From contig JFHB01000002.1 in assembly GCA_000729835.1 (NCBI GenBank), positions 248,001-312,000 of the forward strand: DNA of 64,000 bases, read 5' to 3'. The notes beneath the pieces are model-generated. The model made no database searches. It had not been told where the DNA came from and was given only the letters and a program-made list of their open reading frames with translations. Made by a program: the position numbers and the translations under genes. This document shows, one piece after another, positions 1 through 11,461 of the stretch (its first letter is position 1; every line of letters starts with the position of its first letter). This stretch comes from Atkinsonella hypoxylon. Taxonomy: Eukaryota > Ascomycota > Sordariomycetes > Hypocreales > Clavicipitaceae.

Positions 1-116
1 TGGGCTTTGCGGGCGCTCATCCATGAGAGCACGAGGATCAGTTCGGGGTCGGTTCCGGATCCGGAGGACGCCGCTGGGGGATCGTGGTACGTGACGGCCG
101 GGCTGAGCTTTTGCAT
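1..116 (-). CDS. N-terminal fragment of a DUF829/TMEM53-like protein (cut by the window edge)
   Basis: On the minus strand an ATG at 116 opens a frame that runs off the left edge after about 38 codons. It begins MQKLSPAVTYHDPP and continues into DPELILVLSWMSARKA. The short hydrophobic strand followed by SWMSAR resembles the start of the alpha/beta-hydrolase-like DUF829/TMEM53 family, where a strand ending in a W-M/A motif opens the fold. An in-frame TGA lies about 40 nt upstream, so this ATG is the natural start unless an upstream exon exists. The family call rests on a short stretch recognised by eye and needs the sequence to the left. Its biochemical role is not established from what is visible. 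Confidence 0.45.
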   Translation of the reverse strand, partial: MQKLSPAVTYHDPPAASSGSGTDPELILVLSWMSARKA

Positions 117-1980
117 CCAGGAGAGAGCCTTTTCGTCGGGCCTTTGGGGCCATGTTCATTTTCAGTCTGTTCCTGGAAGCCTTGGAATGCGCACAGACGG
201 AGCTGCCAATGGGAAGTTTTGTTTCGGCGTTCAGAATGGGGGGACCATGTAGCTAATGATGCCTGCGTGGTGAAACTTTGTGAATGCAGGCAGGAGGTTG
301 GAGTTGATGCGGTATTCCGATGCGTTGCCCCCCCCCCTCCCCTCCCCTCCCCCCACCTCCTCCCTTTTTTTATGTCCTTTTTTTTCTATGCGTCTTGGTC
401 GTGGCTTGAGTTTGAACCTGAAGATTGTGGGAGCAGCAGTTTGAAATTCAGCTCTTCAAGAGCCTTGACACGTGTGACGACGAGAATGACTTGGTGGTTT
501 TGCGGAAGAACTCATTCGCGCCATGGAGTGAACCGAGGCTCGCCATCCCGATGGCCCTTTTGAACCCTCAACTGGCTGCACCGGTCGCATCGGGATTCGG
601 GACGGCGTTTCTACCGCATTTTGCCCGTTCAGGTCTGGTCAGGTCTGGTCAGGACGGAGATTGCGGGGGATCAACGGGTTGTTGGAAAGCTGCATGTGCG
701 TTTTGGTTCCTAAGTGGAGGAGGGAGGTGCGAGAGGGAAAGGAACGGGCTGCGTCTCGTCATCACGGGTTATTTTGCGTGCAGGATTTTTAGGTTTGGTC
801 CACCTCGATCCGGGTGCTAAGCGATCTGGTGACATGCGACGTTCATCCTGGAGTTTCCCTGCTGTCAAGACTCTGCCGATGCGTTTCATCAACCAGACTA
901 GCAAACAGCCCTACGGCTGCGATTCTCCTCGTCGTTGGATCAACGACTATGGTATCGGCCCTACTGGGTCGGGTGAGGATTGACAAGCTTACAAGACATC
1001 GTCCATTGTTAGTACCGTATGTGAATGAACCACGCGCATCGTTGCGAAAGTGCCGAGGTTTGCGCTCTGGAGTTGAGACGAGAACACGAACTACGAAGAG
1101 TTTCACCATAATGCATTGGAATATGGCACAGAAAGATTGACTCCACTCTCGCTGTTACAACCCCTACAGCGTCAGAAAAGCCATGGCCTTGTTTTGTTTG
1201 GTATTTCCGAGACACAGGTTTTGTATACCGACTCAATGCCACACAAAGTTGGTGTTCGCCAAGCGGAACGGATGTGCAAGCCCGGGATACCGTGTAACCG
1301 TGTAACCATGTAACCATGTAACCATGTCGTGACCATCTTCGCTGTGTATGTGCAAAAGCTGGGTGGTTGCATTTTTGATTCTGTCGAGAAATCCCTTGCC
1401 ATATTCAAATGAGAGATACCTGAGGCGTAGTTGGTCCTTCTGCGTTCATCAATCCCCTGTTTATCGTCCATGTACGGAACAAGCTTTGCTTCACTCGACT
1501 CAGTCAGCACCTCAGTCAGCATAACATCGTTATCGTTAATTGAAACAAGACATCAGTGCAAGCAAGCTCTATTCGGGACGGTAACCTGCGCTCCAGATCA
1601 TAGCATGTTGTACAAGTTTGCAACCTGACTCGCGTGTCTTTTGGGCGACTTCCAAGCGATAGAGACTCGGATTGTTTGGAGGCCTTGGTCGTCGAGATTC
1701 ATTGCCTACTCTGTTTGTTCAACTACGACGAAAGGCAAAGATGTGCGCTGACCATGTCCCCATAGTCGGTCGTTACATTTATGAAGGATCAAACCTCTGG
1801 GCCTGGAAGAAGAAGCCATTTCCACAACAAACATTCTCGAAAATAATGGGTCGACTTACATGACACAGAGAGCAAACTTATCTCGGTTTGGAAGCAGGGA
1901 GAACGGATACTGCGTATTGCCTCCATTAGCTGTCACTTCCGATTCTGAAATGTTTGATGTCACTCGGCTGACAGACTCCG
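117..1980. other. Intergenic, no supported gene
   Basis: This stretch separates the minus-strand edge gene from the plus-strand protease gene. Open frames here are short, overlap on both strands and show no family motif or convincing splice pattern. A C-rich run followed by a T-rich run lies at about 328-390 and would sit in the 5' flank of the edge gene. A CATGTAAC-type short repeat (tgtaaccatgtaaccatg) lies at about 1299-1326. The DNA most likely holds promoters and untranslated leaders. Confidence 0.5.
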
Positions 1981-2025
1981 TACAGTCCATACAGTCCATA
2001 CAGTCCGTACAGTCCGTACAGTCCG
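1981..2025. repeat. 9-bp minisatellite, 5 copies
   Basis: Five head-to-tail copies of TACAGTCCR (two ending in A, then three in G) lie about 240 bp upstream of the aspartic protease start codon. The array is in promoter or 5'-leader territory and shows no coding function. Confidence 0.9.
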
Positions 2026-2263
2026 TACAGCTGTCGGCACTTTTCCACCCGTCAAGCTGACGTATCTTCTCCGAGTTCTTTGAGGATTTGACTGACTTAC
2101 TGTTGACATATTTAAGCCTTTGCCTGTCAATTGGACATGCACGACATCCACTGCAGACCGCGTCTTCTGCATCTCGTTCACGACAAAGGATACTCGTCAC
2201 GCAGTTCTGCAGTCTTACCGCTTAATCAAAGGTCGTCAATTCCGAGACGAGAGACAAGAGAAG

Positions 2264-3773
2264 ATGGAGTATACCATACTCTTGCTATATCTTCTAGGTT
2301 TTTGCTCCGTACAAGCACTACCGAGCACAGCCAACAACGACAATACAGTTCCGTCGGACTGGGACGTGTCCAAGACACTCAATGGGTTCACCTTTCAGCG
2401 TGCCAAGGCCTTCTCCCAGCCCAGCACGGACAAACAAACCACTCGGGTCTCCAAGATCACTGGTATCAAAGGCCATCCGGGAAGTCACAATGCTGTGTCC
2501 AGCTTAGCTAGCATTCTTCGAACGCCACCATCGCACGGCCAGCACTCGTACCAGAACATCAGCACCGTCGGCTCTTTCTCGACACAATATGCCATCCAAT
2601 GTGGGTGGGATGGCGTGCCAGTCTGGCTTCTTCTCGATACTGGCAGCTCCGATACGTGGGCCGTGCAGAAAGGCTTCCAGTGTCGTGATGCTCATGGGGT
2701 TGGCCACAGCGAGTCGGTTTGCGGATTTGGAAAGACATACATCAAGGATTTTCGAGAAGGGCCAATAGAGAATCTTCATTTTTACCTCCGGTACGGCTCG
2801 GGAGAAAAAGTGATTGGCCCCATGGGCTATAGCGATATTGCCTGCGGCGGAGTCCGTGTTTCGGACCAGCAAGCCGGTCTTGCCAATAGCACTTACTGGC
2901 ACGGCAACAACCTCACGGTTGGTATTTTGGGGCTTGCTTACCCATCTATCACCAGTGCTTACTACGGCAAGATTGGACAAGAAACATCCTGGAATGCCAT
3001 CCAATATGTTCCCTTTTTCACTAATGCCGTCATGCAAGGGAGCATAGAGCCGGTGTTCAGCGTGGCTTTGATGAAGAACTCCTCTGACGGACTAATTGGC
3101 TGGGGTGGTTTGCCACCGACTATTTCACCGTCGAGCAACTATGCTGCAACTGATCTTATTGTGGTAAGTCGAAGGCCTTGAAAGAATTGCTGCCTCGAAT
3201 AGTATGCAGTTAACATAGAATACCTCCTAGGCAAACCTCATTGAGTCATCAGAAACATCATGGAAATATTCCTTCTACACCATCATCCCCGACGGGGTCA
3301 AGTGGGGGCAGATGACTGACAAGACGAAGTATCCGTATATTGTTGATACTGGAACCACAATGAACTATCTTCCACCCCGTGAGTGCATAGATACTAGGCA
3401 ATCAGCCACTTCCATCGAAAAGGAGCTCTTTCTTCAAAGGTCTTTCTTGTTAACATAATTCACAGCTTTGGCCGAGGCAATTGCTGCTTCCTTTCAACCT
3501 CGTGCAGTATATCTGTATCAATGGGGCTCGTACTTTGTGCCGTGCGATTCTATACCACCAAGGTTTGCCATGATTATTTCAGGCGTCGAGTTTTGGATCA
3601 ACCCTGCGGATATGATCTATCGTGACCTCGTCGATCCCACAACTGGTTATTGCGCCGTTGCGATTGCAAGTGGTGGGTCAGGGCCGTACATCTTAGGGGA
3701 CGTCTTTTTACAGAACGTGGTGGCTGTTTTCGACATTGGGGGCGCCGAGATGCGCTTCTATGCCCGCACTTGA
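2264..3773 (+). CDS. Secreted pepsin-type aspartic protease
   Basis: Three exons fit: 2264-3163, 3231-3378 and 3466-3773, giving 451 residues. The start chosen gives a clear signal peptide (MEYTILLLYLLGFCSVQA), whereas the open frame upstream is not signal-like. About 100 residues of propeptide-like sequence precede the catalytic domain. The first catalytic motif is DTGSS with Asp125; the flap region contains YGSG followed by a Gly-rich strand; the second motif is DTGTT with Asp339, completed across exon 2. Both introns have good donors (gtaagt, gtgagt) and restore the frame. This is family A1; the members cleave proteins between hydrophobic residues at acid pH outside the cell. There is no GPI-type C-terminal tail (it ends MRFYART), so it is probably released. 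Several NxS/T sites fit a secreted glycoprotein. A TATA-like ATATTTAAG lies at about 2108. Confidence 0.93.
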
Positions 3774-6280
3774 GGGATTTTGTCCTTGATTCAATACCCA
3801 AACATGCGTTCTCGCATCTAGGTACATCATTCTCATAGTAATGGATGCGATTTTCTTCGATTGCCACTATTTATTAAAGTTGTCATTCTTGGTACACATC
3901 GACTACTCTGTAGCCATTGCTTTTCGTTCCACGACAAATGAAAAGTCTACAGCTTTCATCCGCAGAAAAGCTCAAGCGCGTTCACTCTAGTTCGAATGGA
4001 TATACAGTATCATTCCTCATCGGAGTCTCGCCGAGTCCTCACCGTGAGGATAGAAGCAGCGAGGTCAAAGCTGGTCTTGCTAAGTACTAGGAACTCGATC
4101 GTCCAAACATCAATGTAACGGACCCTGGCCCCAGGCAGGGAGGGAGGTCGGAATAAATCTCAGGCTTCTAGAAAAGACACGCTGAGCGCTGAAACAAAGG
4201 ACGGTGGTGATCGCAATGTGTAAATCTAGCGTGTAGATGACAGAGATGGGGTTGGGAGTGGATCCAGTTGCGGAACAAGGAAGGGTACATCTGTGGCAAC
4301 ATGGAACCTTCAGCTTTCGGCAGTGCTGTCCAATGCTCCACCCGCTAGATAGAGCATGGCCTTGGCCAAAGATAAACCTTATTAACTGACTTGTCGAGCA
4401 GCAGATCAGCAGCAGATCAGCAGGCTGGCCATGGCCATGAATTCTCTCGGTCTCTGTTATCTAGCGCGTGCCAGAAATGCGGGCGTGGCACCATCGACGT
4501 AAATTTGTCTCGCAACACTCGAATTTGCTCAACCGTGCCTTGACATCGACTCGATATTCCCACGATACGAGCCTCTTTCATCTTCATCTTCGGAATCTCA
4601 AAGCTCGCCCGGCAAAAACTCTCGTCGAATCACCTGCAACGTGGGCCCCCTTCACTGATCCGCACCTCTATCGCGACTTCAGCCCGCTTCATCATGAGGG
4701 GCGTTGCTGCTGGACCACCGACACCACAGGCCTCGCCTTCTGGTCGAGCGCGAGCAAACACGTGGAACTTCAGCAAGGTAAGTAGCAAAGTCGCTCTTTT
4801 TGGTTTCATCATGTTGCAACTTCTCGCCTACGATCCGGATTTTGATCGATTGCCAAATCGCCCCTCCCTTGTACGTTCATACTATTCGAACTTTATGCGT
4901 TCCCCATGAAGCGGAACCACAGGCGGTGAAGCCAAGGCAAGACTGGAACTTCGTTCCGTTGCGGGCTCCGATCCAGATCCAGACTCTAGCTTGAATCGAT
5001 TTGGTTCAAGTCGGCATCACCAACAAGCGGCCGTCCGCTGCCAGACATGAAATTTCGGTCACCGCTATTCTGGCCACAGGATCGAAAGGCAAAAGTTCTT
5101 TGTTTTTCCCTTTTTTGCCCCCTTGGTCACATATTTCGAATCTGTTCTTGTGACTAAACTCATCACATCCACGATGCATGAAGAGGAGTCCTGGTGGTCG
5201 GATATTTGCGGAAGCAGATGCTGGTCTAGTCATGTAGCGGTTCCTGCAGCAAGGGGAAATTCTGCGCGCCAGCCAACCGGAAACCGGCAACCGGCCGCTC
5301 ATAGGGATTGGGGTGGGAGGGCTCAGTCTTATCGACTTTGACTTCAAGCCCGAATGCCTGCAGCAATCCAATGCTCGATTTCGAAAGGGGACGTTGCGAG
5401 CGAGGAGAAAGTCAGCAGCTGTACGGTGTGATGTAAGCCATATCTCGAGCTTGCATGAGTGACATGCCGGACTTTCCTTCCTGACACACCAAAATCTACG
5501 GGATGAGTCGGAGACGATTCCGACGATGAGTGGAGCGTTCTATATTGATGGTGTTCCCATGAATGCAATTCAAACAAACGTTCCGACCACCATCACTAGC
5601 TGCTTACCCCACCAAGCGGCCGCTGCGAAAAAAAGATGTCTTGGCAGTAAAAAAAAGGCAACAACAACTGTGTTGATTTTCAGCAAAGCGATGGGATGTG
5701 CTGATGCCTGCAGGACGTGTTGCATGGTCGGTATTGACCGGGCACTGTACCATATTCATCGATTCTTGTCCTCATTGCCCCGCTGTATACCTGTCTTTAT
5801 ATTCGAATATCAAGGACATTTGTGTCAAGTTCTCTTGTTTGGTCTAAAAAAATGATGAAGTCGGATCAGTGCTCGCAGTAGGAGCATGTACATCTATCTG
5901 GTCTTCAAGGTCCACAGCACTGCCCGCCGTTTTGGACGTGGGACAACATCTCAGACTCGCATGGCATCGGCAATGAAGCTCTCGACTATGATTGATCCTT
6001 GATCATTTGCACTCGAGAATGGCCAGTACTCGCACTTCTTGGGTCGAGCAAATCAACATCTTCAACACCAGATTGTCATTCGACAAGGTTGGCGGACAGG
6101 CGGACGAAGCTCATGGGTATTCGAAAACCGAGGATTATATGTCGAGCTTCTCCGCTCCTTGGCCCTTGGCCCTTGTTCCTCGGCTTCGACTGGGAGATAT
6201 TGTCTCGTCTTTGATTGCGTCAGCAGGCTCTAACGATCCCCCGCTATCTCGCCAGCTGTCGGTGACTCCCTGCTGTCTGT
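3774..6280. other. Intergenic, with a weak candidate exon at 4694-4781
   Basis: About 2.5 kb without a recognisable gene. The only suggestive item is an ATG at 4694 (MRGVAAGPPTPQASPSGRAR...) whose frame meets a good GTAAGT donor at 4782, which looks like a first coding exon or the spliced leader of a longer transcript. I could not find a convincing second exon before the FBP26 gene, so I leave it unassigned. The rest holds short frames, a few A runs, and flanks of the protease and FBP26 genes. Confidence 0.4.
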
Positions 6281-6304
6281 CCCCAGTCCCCAGTCCCCAG
6301 TCCC
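6281..6304. repeat. CCCCAGT tandem repeat
   Basis: Three copies of the 7-bp unit CCCCAGT plus a partial fourth, in the long 5' flank of FBP26. Confidence 0.8.
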
Positions 6305-6429
6305 CATACTACGGGCTAGCAAGACATGGCCAGCTTGGGCGGGCGACATAATTAATAAGCGGCACTGGGTGCTACGCTGCCACGCACCTTCCACGATACC
6401 CCACCAGACGGCACTTACCAATACAGACA

Positions 6430-6464
6430 CTGACGACTGACGACTGACGACTGACGACTGACGA
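6430..6464. repeat. 7-bp minisatellite CTGACGA, 5 copies
   Basis: Five perfect copies of CTGACGA followed by a degenerate continuation, about 750 bp upstream of the FBP26 start codon. It is the second of several simple arrays in this promoter region. Confidence 0.9.
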
Positions 6465-6760
6465 CTGACAGCTGACGACTGGCAACTAACCGACTGAACC
6501 ATCGTGCCTTTCTTGGTTCACGCGCGACTGGCCTCGGCGTCGCCCATTTATTTCATTTATTTGGCTGCCACCGTCGTGCTGCCTGCCATTCACCCGTTCA
6601 TCCATTCGCCCGGCCCGCAGTTTTGAAAAACTGAGTGCCTCACGCGACCAGATCGGGTTGGTACAGCCATAACTAGCCACGGCTACCAGCTAGCGCCCCA
6701 CACATAGACATAGACATAGACAGGCATAGACGCAGGTGCAGACACCCGGCACCGTTTGTC

Positions 6761-6820
6761 GCTGTCCGTCGCTGTCCGTCGCTGTCTGTCGCTGCCTGTC
6801 GCTGTCTGTCGCTGTCTGTC
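6761..6820. repeat. 10-bp minisatellite GCTGYCYGTC, 6 copies
   Basis: Six tandem copies of GCTGYCYGTC with C/T changes between copies. The array lies in what is probably the transcribed 5' leader of FBP26 and on the plus strand is pyrimidine-rich, as is common for fungal leaders. A run of 20 T follows at 7059-7078. Confidence 0.9.
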
Positions 6821-7214
6821 ACGGCATCGTCACCGTCACCGCCCTCACCCGTATTCACTATCCTTGTCACTCGACGCCTTTCTTTCCCACTTTGCCGGTA
6901 CCCGACTTCCATTCTTCCTCCATCCAGTTGATCGTGCGCTAGTCTTTGATTTGTTCTTTTTTTTTGCTTGTTTGCTTGTCTTGGAATGGAAGACGTGTTC
7001 CTCATCTTTCTCAACCCTGAATCAAGCTTTTCCATTTCCTGACCTTGTTATTGGGTGCTTTTTTTTTTTTTTTTTTTTGACCATCTTGCGTCGTGATTTT
7101 TTTGGCTGCACCGAAAACACAACACATGCCCCAGACACAGGCCCGGATGCCTTTGCTCTCCTCTCCAGCATTTGTCGTGCGCCTGCGCAAACTTACTATT
7201 TGGCGGTTGAAATA

Positions 7215-8894
7215 ATGCCCTCCAAGACTAACACCGTTGTTGGCGTCCAGGTGGAAGACATAAAAATATGCGTTGTTATGGTTGGACTGCCAGCGCGCGG
7301 CAAGAGCTACATCGCACAAATAGGTAAGGAAGGAGCCCCTGACATTTTGTCTTGTTGCAAGCATCACCATATCAATTGAGCGCCCTTGGGCTTGGTCAAT
7401 CTCAATCTAGGGTCAATCTAGGGCCTGTCTTTCATCTGATTTCTTTTTTTTTCTTTCTTTTTTTCCGCCCCAAAGCTTTCATTCGATCTTGTCCCGTCCT
7501 TGGCTTGCTCATTCAATCTCAATAGCTCAGCGCTACCTGCAGTGGTTGTCAATACCGGCGCAGACGTTCAACGTCGGCAACTATCGGCGCAACGATGCGC
7601 CACAACCGACTGCTGACTTCTTCGACACCAATAATGCCGAGGGCGAACGGAAGCGTCGCGCAGCCGCGGAAGCTGCTGTTGCCGACATGCTGGCCTGGTT
7701 CCGCACTGGCGGAGTCGTTGCGATTCTCGATGCTACCAATTCCACAAAGGAACGTCGCAAATGGGTTCACGAAGTTTGCATCAAACATGGCATTGAAGTT
7801 TTGTTTGTCGAAAGCAAATGCGATGATCAAGACATCATCATGGCAAATATCCGTGACGTAAAAACCACCAGCCCGGACTACCGTGGCCAGGATCCCGAGG
7901 CTGCTGCGCAAGATTTCCTCAATCGCATAAGCAAATATGAGAAAACTTATAAGACACTAAATGAAGATGGAGATGAGGATGACTATACTTATCTTAAAAT
8001 CATGAATATCGGCAAGCAGGTTATCATAAACCGGATTCAGGACTATCTGCAGAGTCGCATCGTCTACTATCTTATGAATCTGCATATTCGCCCCCGGTCA
8101 GTCTGGCTGTCGCGGGTAAGTTGATCTTCTTGGTCGCGGCTGACTACCTCTATGTGCGCTAGTCGCTGATCATTTTTCTGCCTGCAGCATGGAGAGTCCA
8201 TGTACAACTTAGACGGTCGTATTGGTGGCGACACCATGTTGTCGCCGCGAGGAGAACAGTACGCTAGGAAACTTCCAGAATTAGTGCGAGAGTCTGTCGG
8301 GGTACGAACTTCTTCTTGGCGTCGATGTAACACTTACGTTACCAACTTCTTGCAATACTGACAGCCCTCTTACAGGATGACCGCCCCCTGACTGTTTGGA
8401 CATCAACGCTGAAAAGGACCATAGCGACAGCCCGATTTCTGCCACTGCATTATAATCAACTGCAGTGGAAAGCCTTGGACGAGCTCGACTCTGGTGTTTG
8501 TGATGGGTTAACGTATCAAGAAATCAAGGATCGATTTCCTGACGACTTTGCCGCCCGCGACGAAGACAAGTACAACTATCGTTACCGGGGAGGAGAGTCT
8601 TACCGCGACGTGGTTATTCGACTTGAACCAATTATCATGGAATTGGAAAGAAGCGAGGATATTCTCATTGTGACCCATCAAGCGGTCCTGAGATGTATTT
8701 ATGCCTATTTCATGAAGAAGGACCAAGCCAAGAGCCCTTGGATGAACGTACCATTACACACGCTCATTAAACTAACACCAAGAGCTTATGGAACCGAAGA
8801 GATCCGCTATGAAGCAAATATTCCCGCTGTCAGCACCTGGCGCGGCAAGGGAAGCACGGCGAAACATGAAAATCCCACACCAGAAAGTCTATAG
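7215..8894 (+). CDS. FBP26: Fructose-2,6-bisphosphatase / 6-phosphofructo-2-kinase-like (FBP26 type)
   Basis: Four exons: 7215-7323, 7526-8115, 8188-8301 and 8376-8894, giving 443 residues, close to yeast Fbp26. The N-terminal half is the 6-phosphofructo-2-kinase domain with the P-loop GLPARGKS (around residues 25-32), FNVGNYRR and ILDATNSTKERR. The C-terminal half is a histidine phosphatase domain with SRHGES, whose RHG histidine forms the phospho-enzyme, then TLKRT and the late THQAVLR histidine. All introns restore these motifs: the second exon joins at KSYIAQ-IAQRYL and the third exon starts exactly at HGES. The intact RHGE motif argues for working phosphatase, unlike the kinase-only PFK26 type that has lost this histidine. 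The enzyme sets the level of fructose-2,6-bisphosphate and so balances glycolysis and gluconeogenesis in the cytosol. Whether the kinase half is active cannot be read from the sequence. Confidence 0.95.
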
Positions 8895-9591
8895 AAGACG
8901 GATTCAAAGAGCATGCAACTAAAAATCAATCCATGCCTGACGACTTTCCTACGGCATGACTCGAGAGGTCCGCCTCTGTAGCGGGCGGCGACAACTTCAC
9001 GAGAGACAACTGGATAAAGTCAATAAAGCACGCATGCATCTGTGGTTGGCAATAGGCGGCGACCCAGAGGAATGGTGGCTCTACTCGAGTAACAAATTGC
9101 AATGACAAGGAAGAAACGTTGGGAAAAAAAAAGGTCACTGGTCTGCGGAAGGAGGCGGTGTACCGTAGCTGACGGAAGTACAGATTGCTCTCTGTTGATC
9201 AATTGCTGCCTTGATGTGTACAAACCTGTCTGAATCGGAAGCGACTTGTGCAATGGCATTGAATGGCATACATCACATTGACACGGCACGGCAGACGGAG
9301 CGCAAGTTTCACATATGGCGTTGAATAGACTACTAAGCTCTTTGACATTCAGTATTCCGGAATGCTTGTCCATCACGATGACAGGACTGCTTCACAAACA
9401 ACGTTGTCAACGATTCATGGTATATCTTGCCACGACCGAATCATGAAATCAAGATGTCCTTAAAAAGGCTTGTAATTCTATTTAGCCGTCCATCTGCGAC
9501 GACATTTCCTCTGACATCCCTTGGACCAGTGTACTAGTTGTTCAAGCTCGAAAAAAAAATACACCATTTTAAATTTCTCGTAATACCCCCC
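8895..9591. other. Intergenic, no gene seen
   Basis: The 3' flank of FBP26 and 5' flank of the next plus-strand gene. Frames are short and overlapping, and I see no motif. Confidence 0.5.
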
Positions 9592-10395
9592 ATGTCATTC
9601 TATTTCCAACCCCCAATCTTTGCTGTCCGCCCCGCGATCCCTCTCCAGCCCATCTTCCAAGTCAGGCCTGCCGTTCCATCATCGCACACCGTCGTGCCCA
9701 TCGTCTATACGGCTTCCTCCTCACCTACAACCATAGTCTGCACGCCCGTGTCCGCACCAGCACCAGCACAAGTAAGTCTGCCTTCACACATACCTACACA
9801 CAACTCCACGACTGCTCAATCGCCACGGCTTACCCTCCGCATTATATACTATGGACACAACCGGCCCTCCACCGGCGAGTTTGATCCCCGAGGAAGCATT
9901 TGGTGCCGGGCCGCAGATTCGTCGTACGAGGAGGGACCGACGGTGGCGAGGGTCCGCGCGGATATCACGAGGCTGGCTGCGCGGGCTGGACTGGACGGCC
10001 CTTACGAACGGGCCCGCATCTCCGTGTATGTCCTGTATCCCGGGTCCAAGGGCGTGAGTGTCGCGCCGGGGGTAGGACCCGTGGTGAATGACGACGTGGT
10101 GCGCGTCTTGGAGCTTGCGGCGCTTGCGGCGGGACAGGTCACGCAGGGAGAGTGGGATGGGTTCATGCGCCGTTGGGAGAGCGGACAGGTCGTGTTATAC
10201 GCCGTGGCTTGCCTGGAGGACAGGGCGGACGGAGAGCGCGTGAGGGAAATCGAAGGTGGTTCTGTGCCGTCGACGCAGGGACAAGGTCAGAGCGATGCGG
10301 GCGATGCGGGCGATGCGGGCGATGCGGGAAGTGGGAGAGGGAGAGGGAGAGGGAGTGGACAGGCTTTGGAGGCAGAGATGCGTGGATCACAGTAG
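9592..10395 (+). CDS. Uncharacterised protein with a Pro/Ala/Val-rich N-terminus
   Basis: A single open frame of 267 residues from the ATG at 9592. An upstream in-frame codon at 9538 is TTG, not ATG. Residues 1-70 are low in charge and rich in Pro, Val, Thr and Ala. A more ordered, GC-rich middle part (about 80-210) contains LTLRIIYYGHNRPSTGEFDP and a VVLYAVACLEDRA strand, with mixed helices and strands and no motif I recognise. The C-terminus holds a DAG repeat encoded by four 9-bp units and then an RGRGRG stretch. No signal peptide or membrane helix is evident. The gene converges on LDB1 with about 1.07 kb between stops. A GTAAGT at about 9771 could be a donor, but no matching acceptor is clear, so one exon is preferred. 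Function unknown. Confidence 0.6.
   Translation: MSFYFQPPIFAVRPAIPLQPIFQVRPAVPSSHTVVPIVYTASSSPTTIVCTPVSAPAPAQVSLPSHIPTHNSTTAQSPRLTLRIIYYGHNRPSTGEFDPRGSIWCRAADSSYEEGPTVARVRADITRLAARAGLDGPYERARISVYVLYPGSKGVSVAPGVGPVVNDDVVRVLELAALAAGQVTQGEWDGFMRRWESGQVVLYAVACLEDRADGERVREIEGGSVPSTQGQGQSDAGDAGDAGDAGSGRGRGRGSGQALEAEMRGSQ
10292..10327 (+). repeat. 9-bp coding repeat GCGATGCGG, 4 copies
   Basis: Four perfect copies within the preceding gene encode Asp-Ala-Gly repeats. It is immediately followed by GGGAGA units coding for Gly-Arg. Confidence 0.9.
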
Positions 10396-11461
10396 TAGTT
10401 GCTCTCGGGCAACGAAAGCGGCACGACAATTAGCACGCGAACTTTGCTCTGATCAACGGCAAGTCAACAGGAACCCCTTGTATTTGCAACACGACCCAGA
10501 ACGGCACGACAGGGAAAAGGAATTTTGCCACAGAACAAAAAGGTGTAGGACAAAAACAATACGGCCAACAAGAGCCCATGCCCCATCATGGACTTACCCA
10601 TCTTCAAAGGACTATGATACAGTTTTGCTTTCTTTTTTCTTTTTCTTTTCTTTTTTTTTTTTTTTGGGGGGGGGGGGGGGGAAGATAGTATGAAAGGGAC
10701 GGGGAAGAGATGAGAAATGCTAGATCAGTGACCCTCCTAGGGCTGCCCGACCACAATGATTACACGCAACGTTTGGCTTCTTTGTAGGTATAAATGCATG
10801 GTGTGCCGCCCCCCTTACACCATTTCTTCTCTTCTCCTGCCTAGTGCGATTGCAGAAACCAGTTGCATATCAAACCACAAACACCGTACACCAAATGCCA
10901 AAGTCTTACTCGTCGCTCAATGTGTGAATCTCGCCTTTTTTTTAACATCCGCAGCCCAACCCATATGGCTTGAGCGCATATTCGCGACATCAATGTCGTC
11001 GATTTCGTCGTATTGGGGATTCTCATCAACTTTCGCAAGCTTGCCTTGGACAAAAGATGTCGATGCTTTGTAGGAGCATCGTCTTATGCTGGGGGTATCA
11101 GTCGAGCAAGATTCGTTGACAAGGCGCTGCGTCTCTTCAGTGGCGAAAGCGAGGAAGAGAAACATATTTCCTCGAGTGGGAAAAAAAAAAAAAAGCTAGA
11201 ACAAGTACCGCAACGCACCCAAAATATCAAAAAGGCGAAATCGTTTAGAGCCAACCTCGTTTGTCGACTTTCCAAGAAAAAAAAAAATAGACATGATATT
11301 GAAAGCAAAAGCGTACCTTCAGGAACACCGGCCCAGAGGAAAAGGCGAGAATGTGATGCACGTGCCGAAATAAGACGCCGTCATGCTGCATGAAGACATT
11401 AGAAGGTTTCCAGAGGTTCATGCGTAGATCCCGGGAGAGTTGCAGAAGTTCATCGTGATTC
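10396..11461. other. Convergent intergenic region with a T15-G16 run at 10651-10681
   Basis: This DNA lies between the 3' ends of the unknown protein and LDB1. It contains an unusual homopolymer junction, 15 T directly followed by 16 G. A/T-rich segments near 10800-11330 probably serve as 3' untranslated regions. No coding frame is supported. Confidence 0.5.
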
